Below are positions 19,579 through 31,102 of a DNA stretch of 64,000 bases, one piece after another; positions within the stretch are counted from its first letter, which is position 1, and each line of letters opens with the position of its first letter. The translations under genes were made by a program, and so were the position numbers. The notes under the pieces were generated by a model. The model saw only the letters and a program-made list of their open reading frames with translations, ran no database searches and was not told the DNA's origin. This stretch comes from Schizophyllum amplum (Eukaryota; Basidiomycota; Agaricomycetes; Agaricales; Schizophyllaceae), in NCBI GenBank assembly GCA_007026445.1, contig VDMD01000005.1, positions 1,240,001 to 1,304,000 on the forward strand. Direction: 5' to 3'.

Positions 19579-20119
19579 TCAACAGGTGCGGCCACAAATG
19601 TCATCATCAGAATTGCGCTGACAGTGACCATCTGCACCACAGTCTCGCGAGTCGGTGACATTCCTATATCGCGTCTCCACGCGTCACGACCTATTTACGC
19701 CCAGTTCAGACTGCTATGATGTTTTCCTCACGACTCTCCTCGATGCTCGCTCCCCAATGCTTTCATGTCGATAATACTGTCTCCATCTACTACATGGCTT
19801 ATCTCAAGGATAAAGTCCTTACATATGTGCTCTGTCGCTGTTTGTCTGACGCTTTTATACCGTTTTTTACCGCTGTATATTGTGGAGTATATCTGGACAT
19901 ACACTTGTTTTCTTTGTTTACCAAGACATTTACGTATCGCTGCGAATCTCAATGCGTCCTTTACTGATTCGAGTTAAGTACCGAGGGAAACGTGCGACGA
20001 ACACGAGTGTCATTCTCCAAGCACCGCTGTTATCAAGTTTAGTCAGCTGAGTTATAAGGAACATCAGCTAAGCGATTCTGCCGCAGTATTTGCCACAATC
20101 GAGACCTGGGTCAAAATTC
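19579..20119. other. Gap between paralogue A and the VPS5-tail pseudogene
   Basis: 3' flank of paralogue A. No gene seen. This stretch is longer than the equivalent gap at 27650-27958 in the other arm of the duplication. Confidence 0.4.
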
Positions 20120-20960
20120 TCTGGTGATACACGTACATATCCCGGGTATCTCCACGGACAATCGCTATGCCAGAGATCCCCTCCCCTTCGTACTCATGCA
20201 CCATTCGTCTCTTCTGGCGACCGGACACTGCTCCCCACCCGGCCGAGGAGCGTCTGCTGGTAGTCTCCCAGGCGCTGATATATTGATAAGTCGCGAGAAG
20301 AGCGTCAATTGCACTGCGAGCACGATTTGCAATTGGGAAGTATGAAAGGCGAAAGGGCAAACGGAGAGCGCAGATCACAAGCACACACCTCCTTCTGTCT
20401 CTCAATCATTCCCTCCAAAAACGCATGCAGCGCATCCTTGAAATCTTCGATGCGCTCTTTCTCAGAACGCGCGATCTTCTCTTTCGTGAGCCTCAAGACG
20501 TGCACGAACTCGCGCTTCGCCTCCAGCACACGGCGCTCGGCCTGCATAAAGTCGTGTTTATTAGCAGGCAAGGTGCTGGAAACAATCTTCGAAGTCTTCC
20601 TCCGCTAACCGGGTCATCACATAGTCCATGCGTTCGGTGGGGATCTTTCCCTGTGCACAATCGCGGTCATGCGTTGACCGCTGTCGTGCCTTGTCGCTAT
20701 CGCTTGCTTCCAAGCGTAGTAGATGCGTGTCACCGTTTAACGCCATCTGAGAACATGGGTGAGTGAGATGGCACAGAGAAACAGAGGTCAGTATGTACGC
20801 ACCCGCACGGTTCTTAAGTAGCAGCTGTGCGTACTCGTCGAGTGAGAAGTCGTGAGCAACTCAGCAAGCAGAATTGACCGTATACGCACAAGCAACGTAC
20901 CCGTTGCTGATGGAGTGATGATGTCCTTGCTGCTCTGCTCTAGATGATCGTCTCGTCGTC
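20120..20960 (-). pseudogene. Degenerate copy of the 3' end of VPS5
   Basis: Read on the minus strand it matches the last exons of the VPS5 gene at 26840-27720, including introns and 3' flank. Recognisable peptides are KDIITPSATGT (against QDIITLLATGT), RQRSTHDRDCAQGKIPTERM (against RQRSTHDRNRAQGKIPTERM) and IEDFKDALHAFLEGMIERQK (against IDDFKDALHSFLEGMIERQK). Breaks: small indels shift the frame within the exon near 20715, and a 1-base loss near 20271 shifts the last exon (TGGGAGACTACC where VPS5 has TGGGAGGCCTACC). The PX domain and N-terminus are absent, so it cannot make a working sorting nexin. It is one arm of an inverted segmental duplication. Confidence 0.85.
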
Positions 20961-21277
20961 TTGACCTCTCTTCAGAAGATGCTTTCATGTTGCTCGCTGC
21001 CACATACGCCTCGTCGATCATCGACCATAGCTGTATCTGAGAACAAGTCACTGTATACTGATGTATCAGGTACTCACTGGGACCATAACATCGGTTTTAC
21101 CGTTCGCTTGAGTTGCCACCATATCTTTCCACAGCGCGTCGCGCCATCGGCAATGCTTCCTTGTCAATAAGACTCTATTTACAGCGATACCTGCGCCGCA
21201 CCCTCTGGCGGCGAACCACTTCTGATGCTCACCGAGCAAGCACCCAACGCCTCCCTCCCCCGCCTTCTCTTACCCTT

Positions 21278-22953
21278 TCAGTATGCGCCGTACGACTTCA
21301 CCTTCGAGAACCAGAAAGGGCGCTCGTTCTTCAACGCCACCGGCGATATATCCCCCGTGGCCAGATTGACGACGTTGTACGAGGCCCAGTCAAGCTTGTT
21401 CCACCGCCCGAGGGGCCGGGAGCGTAGCTGAAGGTCCATGGTGAAGACGTAGCGGACCTCGGGGAGTTCGGATGGCGGATGGGCATGCGAGGTGTGCGAA
21501 TGAGCATGGGAGTGGGCTTGAGTGCCATGTGCGTGAGATTGCGAGCCTCCATGTCTCGGGCGCCGTGCGTTGTACCGTCCGCTGGCGTCCATGAGGTTCG
21601 TGAGTTCGACAGTGTCGCGGACGATGCGCCAGTTGCCGCGAAGGAGGCCCTGAGTGAATGATGTAAATTCATTGAACAAGAGTGCAGAGTACGACGTGTT
21701 CTCACATGCATCTTCAGCTCGGGCCTCAGCTGAGGAATTATGTCCTTCGGCGCGTGCTCCTCGTTCGCGAGGAGCGTGAGCACCTCCCCATTGGGAAAGA
21801 ACCGACTGGATGTCTGGTTGAGTTCGCTGCTGAGACACGGGAAGGGTAGAGACCTACAGGAATCGATGGTAGGTTATGAGATGGCTGATCTGCGGCGATA
21901 TAAGATATAGCTCTAGAGGGAGACGGCTCAGCGTACATTGACCCAGTGATTCTCACTAAGGCCTTGCCGACTGGGGAAATGTTAGGTTGCGCCTGCTGAC
22001 AATGGAAGGAAGGGCTCACACATAGTGACAGACTGCGATATAGACGCCGTCCAGCCGCACTCGTGGGTGCTCGATGTATAGTCTCCGGTAGTCACGCAGA
22101 AAGCTGCTGATGACGGCCTGGAGCGCCTCCAGCGATGGTACTTGCGGAGGCTGGTAGGTGGCAGCGACGTGCTCTCTAAGTCATGTCAGCACCCATAAGT
22201 CATGTAAAGGCAAGGCACGCACCTCCAGATACCACGATCCAACGTTAGCAGACGCGCCTTGCGGCAGACCGAGGCAAAACGCTCGAGCGCCGTTGTATCC
22301 AGCAGTCGTAGAACGTGTAGAATGATCTCGTCGGGGAGACCGTTCAGGGGAACAAGTTGGTTCTCCTCCTCCGGCTCAAAGGCGGCGTCAGGGGGGAAGC
22401 CCGCGATCACCTCCGCCAGCGTGCCAGTCACGACGCCCGAGACTTGAACGGCCGGCTGCAGCGTCAGGCCGTTCTGTAGCTGCTCCGCCAGCGCGTCATC
22501 CGAGGGCGCTACTAGAGGGACTGGGGGTGGTGGCGGCTCGAGGAGGGATAGGATCATCTCTTCGCGCTGGTAGAGGCGGTCGATGTTGGACTCCATGCGG
22601 AAGGCCTGGCGGTACAGCGTGAGCGCATCGTCGAGCGCGCCACGCTGCTCGCACTGCACTGCGCGCCGGTACACGTCGAGTGCAACGCTGAGCTTCGGGT
22701 TGAGGTGGACGGTGCTTGTCGACGTAGGGTGGACGGTGGGGACTTTGCCTCGGGGGCGAGGGGTGTCTTCGCTTGTAGTTGCGAGAATTCCATCGTGCTC
22801 TCCATCTTCATCCTTTAAGTGCCGTTCGTCGTCCCGATAATCGGTAGAGGACAGCGAGGTATGTCCTCGGCGCCGCTGTACCTCGGCCTTCCAGGCCTCT
22901 CTGAACTTGCGGAGGTCTTCGGACTCCTGGCTCTGGGCTGCTGCGGAAACCAT
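21278..22953 (-). CDS. F-box protein of the FBXO9/Hrt3 (Pof7) type
   Basis: Substrate receptor of an SCF ubiquitin ligase. Exon 1 (22953-22223) encodes an acidic N-terminus, a TPR/MIT-like helical segment (SVALDVYRRAVQCEQRGALD) and an F-box (LNGLPDEIILHVLRLLDTTALERFASVCRKARLL). Exon 2 (about 22172-22020) continues with VRLDGVYIAVCHYV. Later exons carry ENHWVNV, FFPNGEVLTLLANEEHAPKD and a last exon with GLLRGNWRIV and KSYGAY at the end, all family features of the C-terminal Hrt3 domain. The His/Ser/Ala-rich stretch AHGTQAHSHAHSHTSHAH before the last conserved strand is an insertion in a surface loop. Divergent from the J-protein gene 229 bp away. Exact middle exon borders are approximate. Confidence 0.88.
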
Positions 22954-23182
22954 GTTGAACTCGAAGATTTAATATTCAGAAAGTTGGATCCAATTTTCTG
23001 AAGATTGAATCTTCTTTCGGCGTTCGCTCGACGCTGACGGAGAAGAGGCGAGGATTCGGGTCACCGGCCCGCGCTTCCTGATTTCAGGAACCTGATTTTG
23101 TGGCGTGTAGGTCCACGTTTCTCTCTTTATACGGCCATCGAGCAGCCGCCCGCGCTCGTTCTCCTCTCACGCGGCGCCCGAC
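22954..23182. promoter_or_regulatory. Shared divergent promoter of the F-box and J-protein genes
   Basis: Only 229 bp separate the two start codons. The stretch holds a CCAAT box (about 22990) and alternating GAA/TTC blocks at 22996-23017 (TTCTGAAGATTGAATCTTC), which resemble a heat-shock element; that would suit a J-protein gene but is unproven. Confidence 0.4.
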
Positions 23183-24705
23183 ATGGACGGCAACAAAGAC
23201 GAAGCCCTGCGCTGCCTGCAAATTGCTCAGAAACACCGCGACGCTGGCAACTTTTCCGCCGCGCGTAAGTTCGCGCAAAAGTCCATATCGCTCTACGAGA
23301 CACCCGAGGCCTCGAAGCTCCTACTGTCCATCAAGGACGCCGAGTCTGCAGCGGGGTCCTCTGGGTCCTCAGGACCCTCGACGTCTGCAACTGGTGCGGA
23401 GACGCACCCGTCAGCAGGGGGCGCCAAGCACCGGCACACGTCGTCATCCGCGAATGGGAGCGCGTCGAACGGCACGGCGGGTGGCATGGGCGGCGAAAAG
23501 CGCGAATACACGGAGGAGCAGCACAAGGTCGTGAAGCGAGTGCGGGCATGCAAGATCACAGAGTACTACGAGATCCTCGCCATCAAGAAGGAGTGTGAGG
23601 AGGCCGAGATCAAGAAGGCATATCGCAGGGTGCGCGCCTTCGTTCTGTGGGGGACGCAGGTGCTGACAATCTAGCAGCTTGCTCTAGCATTACACCCGGA
23701 CAAGAATGGTGCGCCGGGCGCTGACGAGGCGTTCAAAAGTACGTCGTGTGGGGGATCCGCTTGCGCACCTTGGTTAATTTGCATATAGTGGTATCGAAGG
23801 CATTCCAAGTTCTCTCGGGTGCGTCCATCTGCTGCGACAGTTGCGCGGCATCTCATCTCCCCCAGACCCCGACAAGCGAGCAGTATTCGATCGCAGCGGA
23901 GCTGACCCCGAAAGCCGGTCGAGCGGCATGCCCTCGCGCTCATCAGCCGCCGGCTTCAGAACACAGGGCTTCAACAGCTTCGACGGCGAGATGAGCCCGG
24001 AAGACCTCTTCAACATGTTCTTTGGTGGCGGGGGCGGAGGCAGCAGCCCCTTTGGCCCCGGTTTCGGCGGCGGCGGGCCAAGTGAGCGACACCCTTTATC
24101 CCTCACATCTGTACTCACAACGTATAGTATTTACTACCACATTTGGCCCCGGCGGTTTCCGCACCACACAGGTCAACACGGGTCAACGCCGACGCGCAGC
24201 AGACGAAGCGCCGCGCTCCTTATTCGTCCAGCTCCTCCCTATCATCCTCCTCTTCGCCTTCTCCATCCTCTCGGCGCTCCCCAGCTGGTTCTCCACACCA
24301 CCCGTGCCCGATCCGCACTACAGTTTCACGGCCTCGCAGCGGTATAATATGGAGCGCACGACGCCGAGCCTGGGCGTCAAGTACCACGTTAATCCGGGAG
24401 AGTTCGCCGGGCACCCCATCATCGGCGTCGAGCTCGCGAAGGAGGGGCTGGACGTGCGCCGCGCGCCGCCGGACCACGCGCGCGGGCCCGCGCTGCGGCG
24501 GTTCGAGAGCAGCGTGGACACGCAGTGGACGAAGGAGATCTACGCGCAGTGCCAACGGGGCGTGGACATGAAGGAGCGGCGGAAGGAGCGCGAGATTGGG
24601 CTGTTTGGCATCGGCACGGACTGGCAGAAGGTCAAGGCGATTGAAGAAGAGGAGATCCCCAGCTGCGAGGAGTACAAGCGCATCGCGAAGTTGACGCGCC
24701 GGTAG
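23183..24705 (+). CDS. ER-membrane J-protein of the DNAJB12/DNAJB14 type
   Basis: Hsp70 co-chaperone anchored in the endoplasmic reticulum membrane, likely acting in ER-associated degradation. The N-terminal 70 residues are a helical TPR-like segment (MDGNKDEALRCLQIAQKHRD). The J-domain (about residues 130-195) is interrupted by two introns: YYEILAIKKECEEAEIKKAYRR (exon 1 ends 23629), then LALALHPDKN with the HPD motif (exon 2 from 23678), then a short exon ending in the DPDKRAVFDR block. A Gly/Phe-rich segment, a membrane helix (LFVQLLPIILLFAFSILSAL) and the DUF1977 C-terminal domain follow. Length and order fit the family. Five exons are likely. Confidence 0.9.
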
Positions 24706-24988
24706 CAGCTTAGGTGTACTATTTGTCGTGTAATCTATACATCTTCTATGCTGGACATCTCTAGTGCTCTTGGTAGATGATTTCAGCCTCGACTCTGAAC
24801 TTGTGCTTGACGCGCCCGCTTTGACAGTCGAATGGGGCTAAACCCGGCTTGACTTCACGTCAATTGCTTCGCGCGCTGCGGTGCAACTCCTCGCTGTCAA
24901 TAACTCCTCTTATTGACCTTTCGTCTACTTCAGAGGGTCACTAGGCTTCTACTATCTGGGCAGGAATCACTGGATTACACTCAAAGCG

Positions 24989-27626
24989 ATGGACGGCTTC
25001 GACGACTTACTGACGCACTCGCGCGACGAGCTCGACCACAATCCGTTCTCGGACCCATTCGCGCAGCGCGCAGACTCCCCAGATCCTTGGTCTTCGCCGT
25101 TTAGCGGTGGAGATGACTCGCAACATGCGTTCGCCGACACGGACGGGCACCAAGCATACAATGAGCCCGAAGCATCCGAGGACGGTACGCACGTCGAGAA
25201 GAGCCCCAAGTCCCCCACGCATCGATCGGTGAGCGACGAGCCTGCGACATCTGCGGATGAAGCCACCGCCGCGGCCCCAGCAGACCCGCTGGACTCCACT
25301 GCGCTCACTGCGGACTCTGACGACGAGGAGAAGGCGCGGACTGGCTTCCCGCGCTCGCCTGGCTTCAGGCAGGACGTGCCCGCGCCCGACCCAGCAATCA
25401 AGGCAGAGCTAGAAGAAACCAAGGCAGAACTCGAAACAAAGCCCTCATCCCCAGCCCCCGCCACCTTCTCCGAGACCGCCACCATCCGGCCCACGGAGCC
25501 CGAGGAGTACGCGTCCACGTCGAGCCCGCGTGCCGCGTCCCCCACCCCCGCGACGGATACTGCGTCACCGACAGCCTCTGTATCACCCGTGGACTCCGCC
25601 TCACCCATCTCCGCGCGCCCCACACACGCCAAAGCGCCCTCGCGCGCGTCGGCGGATTGGGGACCCCTCAGTCGACCCCTGCAACCCGCGGCGTACGATA
25701 ACCTCGTGCTCGGCGGCGAGTCTTTGGGCGGCTGGCAGCAACATCATACCGCGCAAGACTCTGCTTGGGGCAGTGTGAGCGCGCCAATAGTGGTACCCGC
25801 GCCGCCTCCGCCGGCAGATGACGATGACAGCGACGACGACAAGCCGATCGGGCAGCGGCTCGTGCAGAGTCAAACGCAGCAGGTGTGTGGCATATCAAAC
25901 AGGCGTTGAAAGGTATGCTGATTGAATTTTTCGCAGGCGAAGACACCACCGCAGAAGGACGGACCGCTCGCGACCTTTACCATCTCTGTCGATGACCCAC
26001 AAAAGGTCGGCGACCCTATCCGTCCGTATATCATGTATACTGTACACACGCGCGTGAGTACACGGTTCTCCTTCACATTGTTCACTAACTCGTGACACTC
26101 CACCTCACCAGACCACCTCCGCCGAATTCCAGAAAAGCGCCTTCTCAGTTCTGCGCCGCTACTCCGATTTCCTCTGGATATACGAGACCCTCTCGCTCAA
26201 CAACCCCGGCGTTGTCGTCCCGCCCGTACCCGGCAAGAACCCCTTCGGCCGCTTCGACGACCAGTTCGTCAAGCAGCGTCGGCTGGGCCTGGAGAAGTGC
26301 ATTCAGAAGATTGCGAATCACCCGGTATTGGGCAAGGACCCGGACCTGCGTTTATTCTTGGAGAGTGATACCTTCCAGTTGGACGTGAGCGCTCTTTCAA
26401 GGTTGTGAGAGGACATGCGCTGAAGTGAGGGTAGATCAAGCACCGAAAATCCGAGATCGCGCACGAGAGGGGAGGCCTAATGGGCTCGATAGGCCAAGCG
26501 TTGACAGGGCCGCGGTTCCATGAGACGGACGAGGTGTGTTCCTCGTGATGATATTATCACTTCACTGTCTTACACGAGCCCTCCTAGTGGTTCGACCGCA
26601 AGAAGGTTTACATGGATGGCCTCGAGAACCAGCTGCGGGGTCTAGTGAAGGCGATTGAGCTGGTGTCAAAGCAACGCTCAGGTCAGTTTTCGTTTTCATC
26701 GTCTATCTCAAAGTGTAGCCCTGTCTGACGCTGCACGTACATAGACCTTGCCACTGCGACGGGCGACTTCTCTGCAGCAGTGGCAGACCTATCATCATCG
26801 GACATCGGCAAGGGGCTTTCGCAATCTTTGGCCGGGCTCGCGGACGTGGAGCACAAGTCGCAGGACTTGCAGGTGACGCAAGCGGAGCAGGACATCATTA
26901 CCTTGTTGGCGACGGGTACGTTACATGAGTAAACAGTACTTTTCAGCCACTAACAAACATTGACCATCCTAGTCGACGAATACGCGCGTTTAATAAACTC
27001 CGTGCGAGTACGTGCTCATATCCCATTGCTTATACCACCTCCGCTCATTTTGTTCTCTTCTTCAGATGGCGTTCAACGGCCGGATACGCACGTACCACGC
27101 CTGGAAGCAAGCCGACAGCGACTTGGCGCGGCAACGCTCGACACATGACCGCAATCGCGCACAGGGAAAGATCCCAACGGAGCGCATGGGCTACGCAATG
27201 ACCCAGTTGGCGGAGGTATGTGAACCTGTTTAAAGCCTCTGTCCTTGAGCACGTCCTTCAAATGGTGTGCTGACGTAACTTTTACATAGGCCGAGCGTCG
27301 TGCGCTTGAGGCGAAGCGGGAGTTCGAGCACGTCTCGAGGCTGGCCAAGGAGGAGGTCGCGCGATTCGAGAAGGAGCGCATCGACGATTTCAAGGACGCG
27401 CTGCACTCATTTCTGGAGGGGATGATTGAGAGGCAGAAGGAGGTGCGTGTCTCGGTGCTTTGTGTCCTTCGTCTACTTTTGCGCCTTGCATAATCTTCTG
27501 TTCGTGCTTGTGAGTCAGCTGACGCTTCACTCACAGCTTATAGGCGCGTGGGAGGCCTACCAGCAGACGCTCCTCGGCCGGATGGGCAGCAGCGTTCGGT
27601 CGCCAGAACAGACGAACGGCGCTTGA
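24989..27626 (+). CDS. VPS5: Sorting nexin Vps5 (SNX1/2), retromer subunit
   Basis: Peripheral endosomal protein that forms the tubulating PX-BAR dimer of retromer for endosome-to-Golgi recycling. About ten exons. Exon 1 (from ATG 24989) is a long acidic, Ser/Pro/Ala-rich unstructured N-terminus. The PX domain follows (LATFTISVDDPQKVGD..YTVHTR, then FSVLRRYSDFLWIYETLS and PPVPGKNPFGRFDDQFVKQR with the phosphoinositide-binding Arg-Arg-Tyr and Pro-rich loop). The BAR domain covers WFDRKKVYMDGLENQL, RMAFNGRIRTYHAWKQADSD, ERRALEAKREFEHV and DFKDALHSFLEGMIERQK, ending at GRMGSSVRSPEQTNGA. A damaged copy of the BAR end and 3' flank lies inverted at 20120-20960. Confidence 0.93.
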
Positions 27627-27958
27627 GCATGGCGTGGAAGGGAACGTCTGGCATAGTAAGTGAGTGTTGGAGATACCCGGGATACGTTGTGTGCTTGTAT
27701 CATCAGAGAACTTTGGTGCGTTCACGCATGATGTGCATTGTGGCGAAGACTGCAGGATCCTCGCTGGGACATATTCCTGGCTTAGGCAGGCTGGCTATCT
27801 ACAAGGACATGGCACAGACACAGACATAATCAAGGTCTGTCTTCGGGGTTGCACTTCTCGCTCTTCAGGATCTCGTACCACCATCGCTTTCCGATGCGTG
27901 GTGGATCGGCATTCGAACGCAGTGTGACGAAACCGCAGGGCGTCGTCACTTGAAAACA

Positions 27959-28999
27959 TCATACAGAACCAGTCTCCTCTTCTTCCCCATCGTCTTCCAG
28001 ATATTCCTTGATCTTCAGGATTTTGTGCTCCCTGTACCGCTCGCTGCACGGGTTTCCGTCATGCGGACGCACTGGAAGACGAACACGCAGTGCGGACTTG
28101 CGACCGACGACGAACTCGATCACCGTGCCATCCGGGTAGCACCAGGTTTCGCTACGAAGAAGCTCGGGCTTGTCAAAATCCTGGGCTGCCTCCATCGAGA
28201 AGCACCGATGGTCGATACTCCCAGTAGGGTCGACGGTATACATCTCCAAGTTCTTCGGCTTACGCATGGGCTCGCCGGAGTCGTTGGAAACTATGTTCCA
28301 ACATACTGTCCTTGACCTTTCCTGATGCCCGGTCCAAAGGCGCATCGAGTACAGTTGTCCAGGGATGGGGATGCGACGAACCGACGGGTCTTTCGGGTCC
28401 GGATAGCCCTAGAGAGCTAGTGTGTCAGCAAAGAAGGTCTCGATGTAAGTCACAAGATACTGGGCACGCACTCCAAGCACATCCGCATCCTTGCTAATAT
28501 CGCGCAGATACCTCTTCCCCTCCTCCACACTGCCAAACTCCGTTTCCAGCACGTGGTTCGCCATCTCCTCGCTCCAATGTATATGCCCCACCGTTCCCTC
28601 GTTCGACGTTACAGGCATGCTTGGCACAAGCGGCGTTCCTTCCGGAATTCTTATATGTTCCGGAAGGTAGCTGTACATGGCGGCATACGTGGGCTTCTCG
28701 TCTCCTGCACGGGTGGTACCCTGAGATGCGTCGTCGGCCTTCCTGGCGGCCTCCATGAATCGCTCACTGGAGTACATCGCTGCATTGGGGATATGGCCAG
28801 GTAGACCATATTTCAGATATGGTCGCTCAGCTGCTCTTGCATTCGATGGGGTGGCAGATACACGTGCTGACTTCCGAGTCCTGGACTTTCGTGCCACTGA
28901 TGGTTTGGTCTCCGAACCATCGATAGGCTTCTTGCGAGTCTCGATATGTTGTCCATCCCGCCCTTTGCGCGTTACTTTAGAGGAGTTCGCTTTAGGCAT
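27959..28999 (-). CDS. Unknown protein family, paralogue B (325 residues)
   Basis: Clear paralogue of the gene at 18476-19578, inverted. Exon 1 28999-28472 (528 nt, the same length as in paralogue A), intron of 63 bp, exon 2 28408-27959. Shared blocks are MYSYLPEHIRIPEGTPLVP, IHWSEEMANHVLETEFGSVEEGK and YSMRLWTGHQERSRTVCWN. The acidic C-terminus is short here (YLEDDGEEEETGSV) compared with about 40 acidic residues in A. An upstream in-frame Met at 29056 is not conserved, so 28999 is preferred. Converges on VPS5, as paralogue A converges on the VPS5 pseudogene. Function unknown. Confidence 0.82.
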
Positions 29000-29687
29000 G
29001 ATGAAGGTGGTGGTCGGAGTTCGAGTCCAAGTTCCTTGACGGACCAAGCCGATCATAAATCAGTAAGTCACACCGTCATGGTCAACCGTGACAGCCCTAA
29101 GGCCTCTGATCGTCACGAGAAAGTCACGCCAGGTCACGCCATGTAAGTTGCGCGTGTTTGTTCAGTGTTGTCATGGACTCGATTCTGAGTCTGTGCACTT
29201 CCGAACCACGCAACGGTCAGCACTGAGTATCTTCGCTTCTGATATTTCTGCACTTTTGAACTTGTGGTAAGGAGACCATGCTACTCACAGCTAATCTCCG
29301 GAATTAATACGCCTCAGGCCCCAGCTCCGATGGTAGACCCAGATTACGCCGGCGCTACTTACCATGTTTCCAGTCCATCGTCAGTCGCAAACTCATGTAT
29401 CGGTCCCTCATTCTGGCGCCTGTTCTCACTACCTTTTGTCAATACCAACAACACGGGACTTCAACGGGACTTCGACCTCGGCTTCATACACACAAGTTCC
29501 CTGCGTCTTTCAGTCACCCGACCAACCATCGGGGCTGTTGTTTCCTATCCGATTAGCGCTTTCTCATCGCTAAGAACTCAATGATCACAAGAATGACCGA
29601 AGTATAGACGACTCTCGTCCTCATCAGATAAAAGGACGGTCAAGGCAGTACGAGAAGCTCCTCGCCTGCGCTCAAACTCCTCGTATA
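29000..29687. other. Gap between paralogue B and the xylanase gene
   Basis: Divergent promoter region. GATAAAAGG at 29628-29636 lies about 55 bases before the xylanase start and could be its TATA-type element. Nothing else recognised. Confidence 0.4.
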
Positions 29688-30920
29688 ATGTTTGCGCGGA
29701 CGGTGACCCTCATTGCTCTCTTACCTCTAGTCCAGCTTGGACAAGTGCAGGGGAAGCCTTATGGACGGCGTGAGTCGCACAGTACTATCGCGTTTGAGAA
29801 GGCAACTGAAAGACGATGATATAGCTGTTAGCACAAGCCCTCGCGCCGCCGACGCAACAGGCATGCATACCGCTGCTGATGCGCAGGGCCGCTACTTCGG
29901 GACTTTCTGCGACCCGGCCTCCACGTACTGGACCGACGCCGGCTTCATGGCTTTGGTCGACAACAAAGCCGACGTCGGACAGCTCACTGTCTCGAACTCG
30001 CTCAAGTGGGACTCAACGGAGCGCTCGCAGAACAGCTTCACGTACACGAACCCCGACAAGCTCGTTGCGTACGCCCAGGAGCACGGCTACCTCGTTCGTG
30101 GGCACACGCTCGTGTGGCACAACCAGCTGCCGTCTTGGGTCAGCAGCGTTGCACAGTCGTCCGTGGCGAGTGTGATAGAAAACCACATCTCGAACGTCGC
30201 GGGGCGCTATGCGGGTCAGCTTTACGCTTGGGATGTTGTCAACGGTACGAACGCGACGGTCAACTTACGCCCTATGTATTGCACTGACGCTCTACGATAG
30301 AACCCTTCAACGAAGACGGGTCGTGGCGTACCGACCCATTCTACAATGCCCTCGGCGATTCATACGTGACCATCGCGCTCAACGCCGCCAGGGCAGCTGA
30401 CCCCACGGCGAAACTCTACATCAACGAATACAACGTCGAAACCCCTGGCAGAAAGTCGTCGGCTCTGGTGGCCCTAGCGAAGTCGCTCGTTTCCGCCGGC
30501 GCCCCTCTGCACGGCATCGGCTTCCAGTGTCACTTCGTCCTCGGCCAGAGTCCCAGCACAGCGACGCTCGTATCCCAGTTCGAGCAGTACACGAGCCTTG
30601 GTCTTGAGGTGGCGATCACCGAGCTGGATATTCGTATTCAGCAGCCGGCCTCGTCGGCAAGCTTGGCCCAGCAGCAGACGGAGTATCAGAACGTCGTGGC
30701 CGCGTGCAAGGTGTGTTGGTCCCTCTGCGATCCACGTCCTCCGGTCTGACAGTTTCCCCAGGCGGTTGATCTGTGCGTGGGCGTTACCGCCGCGGGCATG
30801 AGCGACAAGTACACATGGGTACCGGGCACGTTTCCCGGGTATGGCTCGCCCTTGATGTTCGACGAGTCCTTCAACAAGAAGCCAGCGTATACCGGTGTTG
30901 TCGACGGCTGGGATGCCTGA
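29688..30920 (+). CDS. Secreted GH10 endo-1,4-beta-xylanase
   Basis: Cleaves internal beta-1,4 bonds of xylan outside the cell. Exons 29688-29769, 29825-30244, 30301-30710 and 30762-30920 (all GT..AG) give 356 residues. The first about 22 residues are a signal peptide (MFARTVTLIALLPLVQLGQVQG). The GH10 barrel follows directly, with no carbohydrate-binding module: GRYFGTFCD, NSLKWDSTERSQNSF, VRGHTLVWHNQLPSWV, the acid/base Glu in WDVVNEPFNEDG (the codon is split by intron 2) and the nucleophile Glu in AITELDI, then the C-terminal TWVPGTFPGYGSPLMFD. All catalytic residues are present and the length is normal for a single-domain enzyme. Confidence 0.95.
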
Positions 30921-31102
30921 GTGCAAGGGTTATGCAGGATAAATTTGTATACTCTTTCTTTTTCTACGCGGGTGTATGTCATAGCTGGGAATCATTGGTA
31001 TTATGGGTAGATGTATCAGTCTCATAACAATCGCCTGGACAGCATCAGCAAGAAGTATACGACGGAGCATGCAGCCTCGAACCAGCAGCACATCTCGGCC
31101 TT

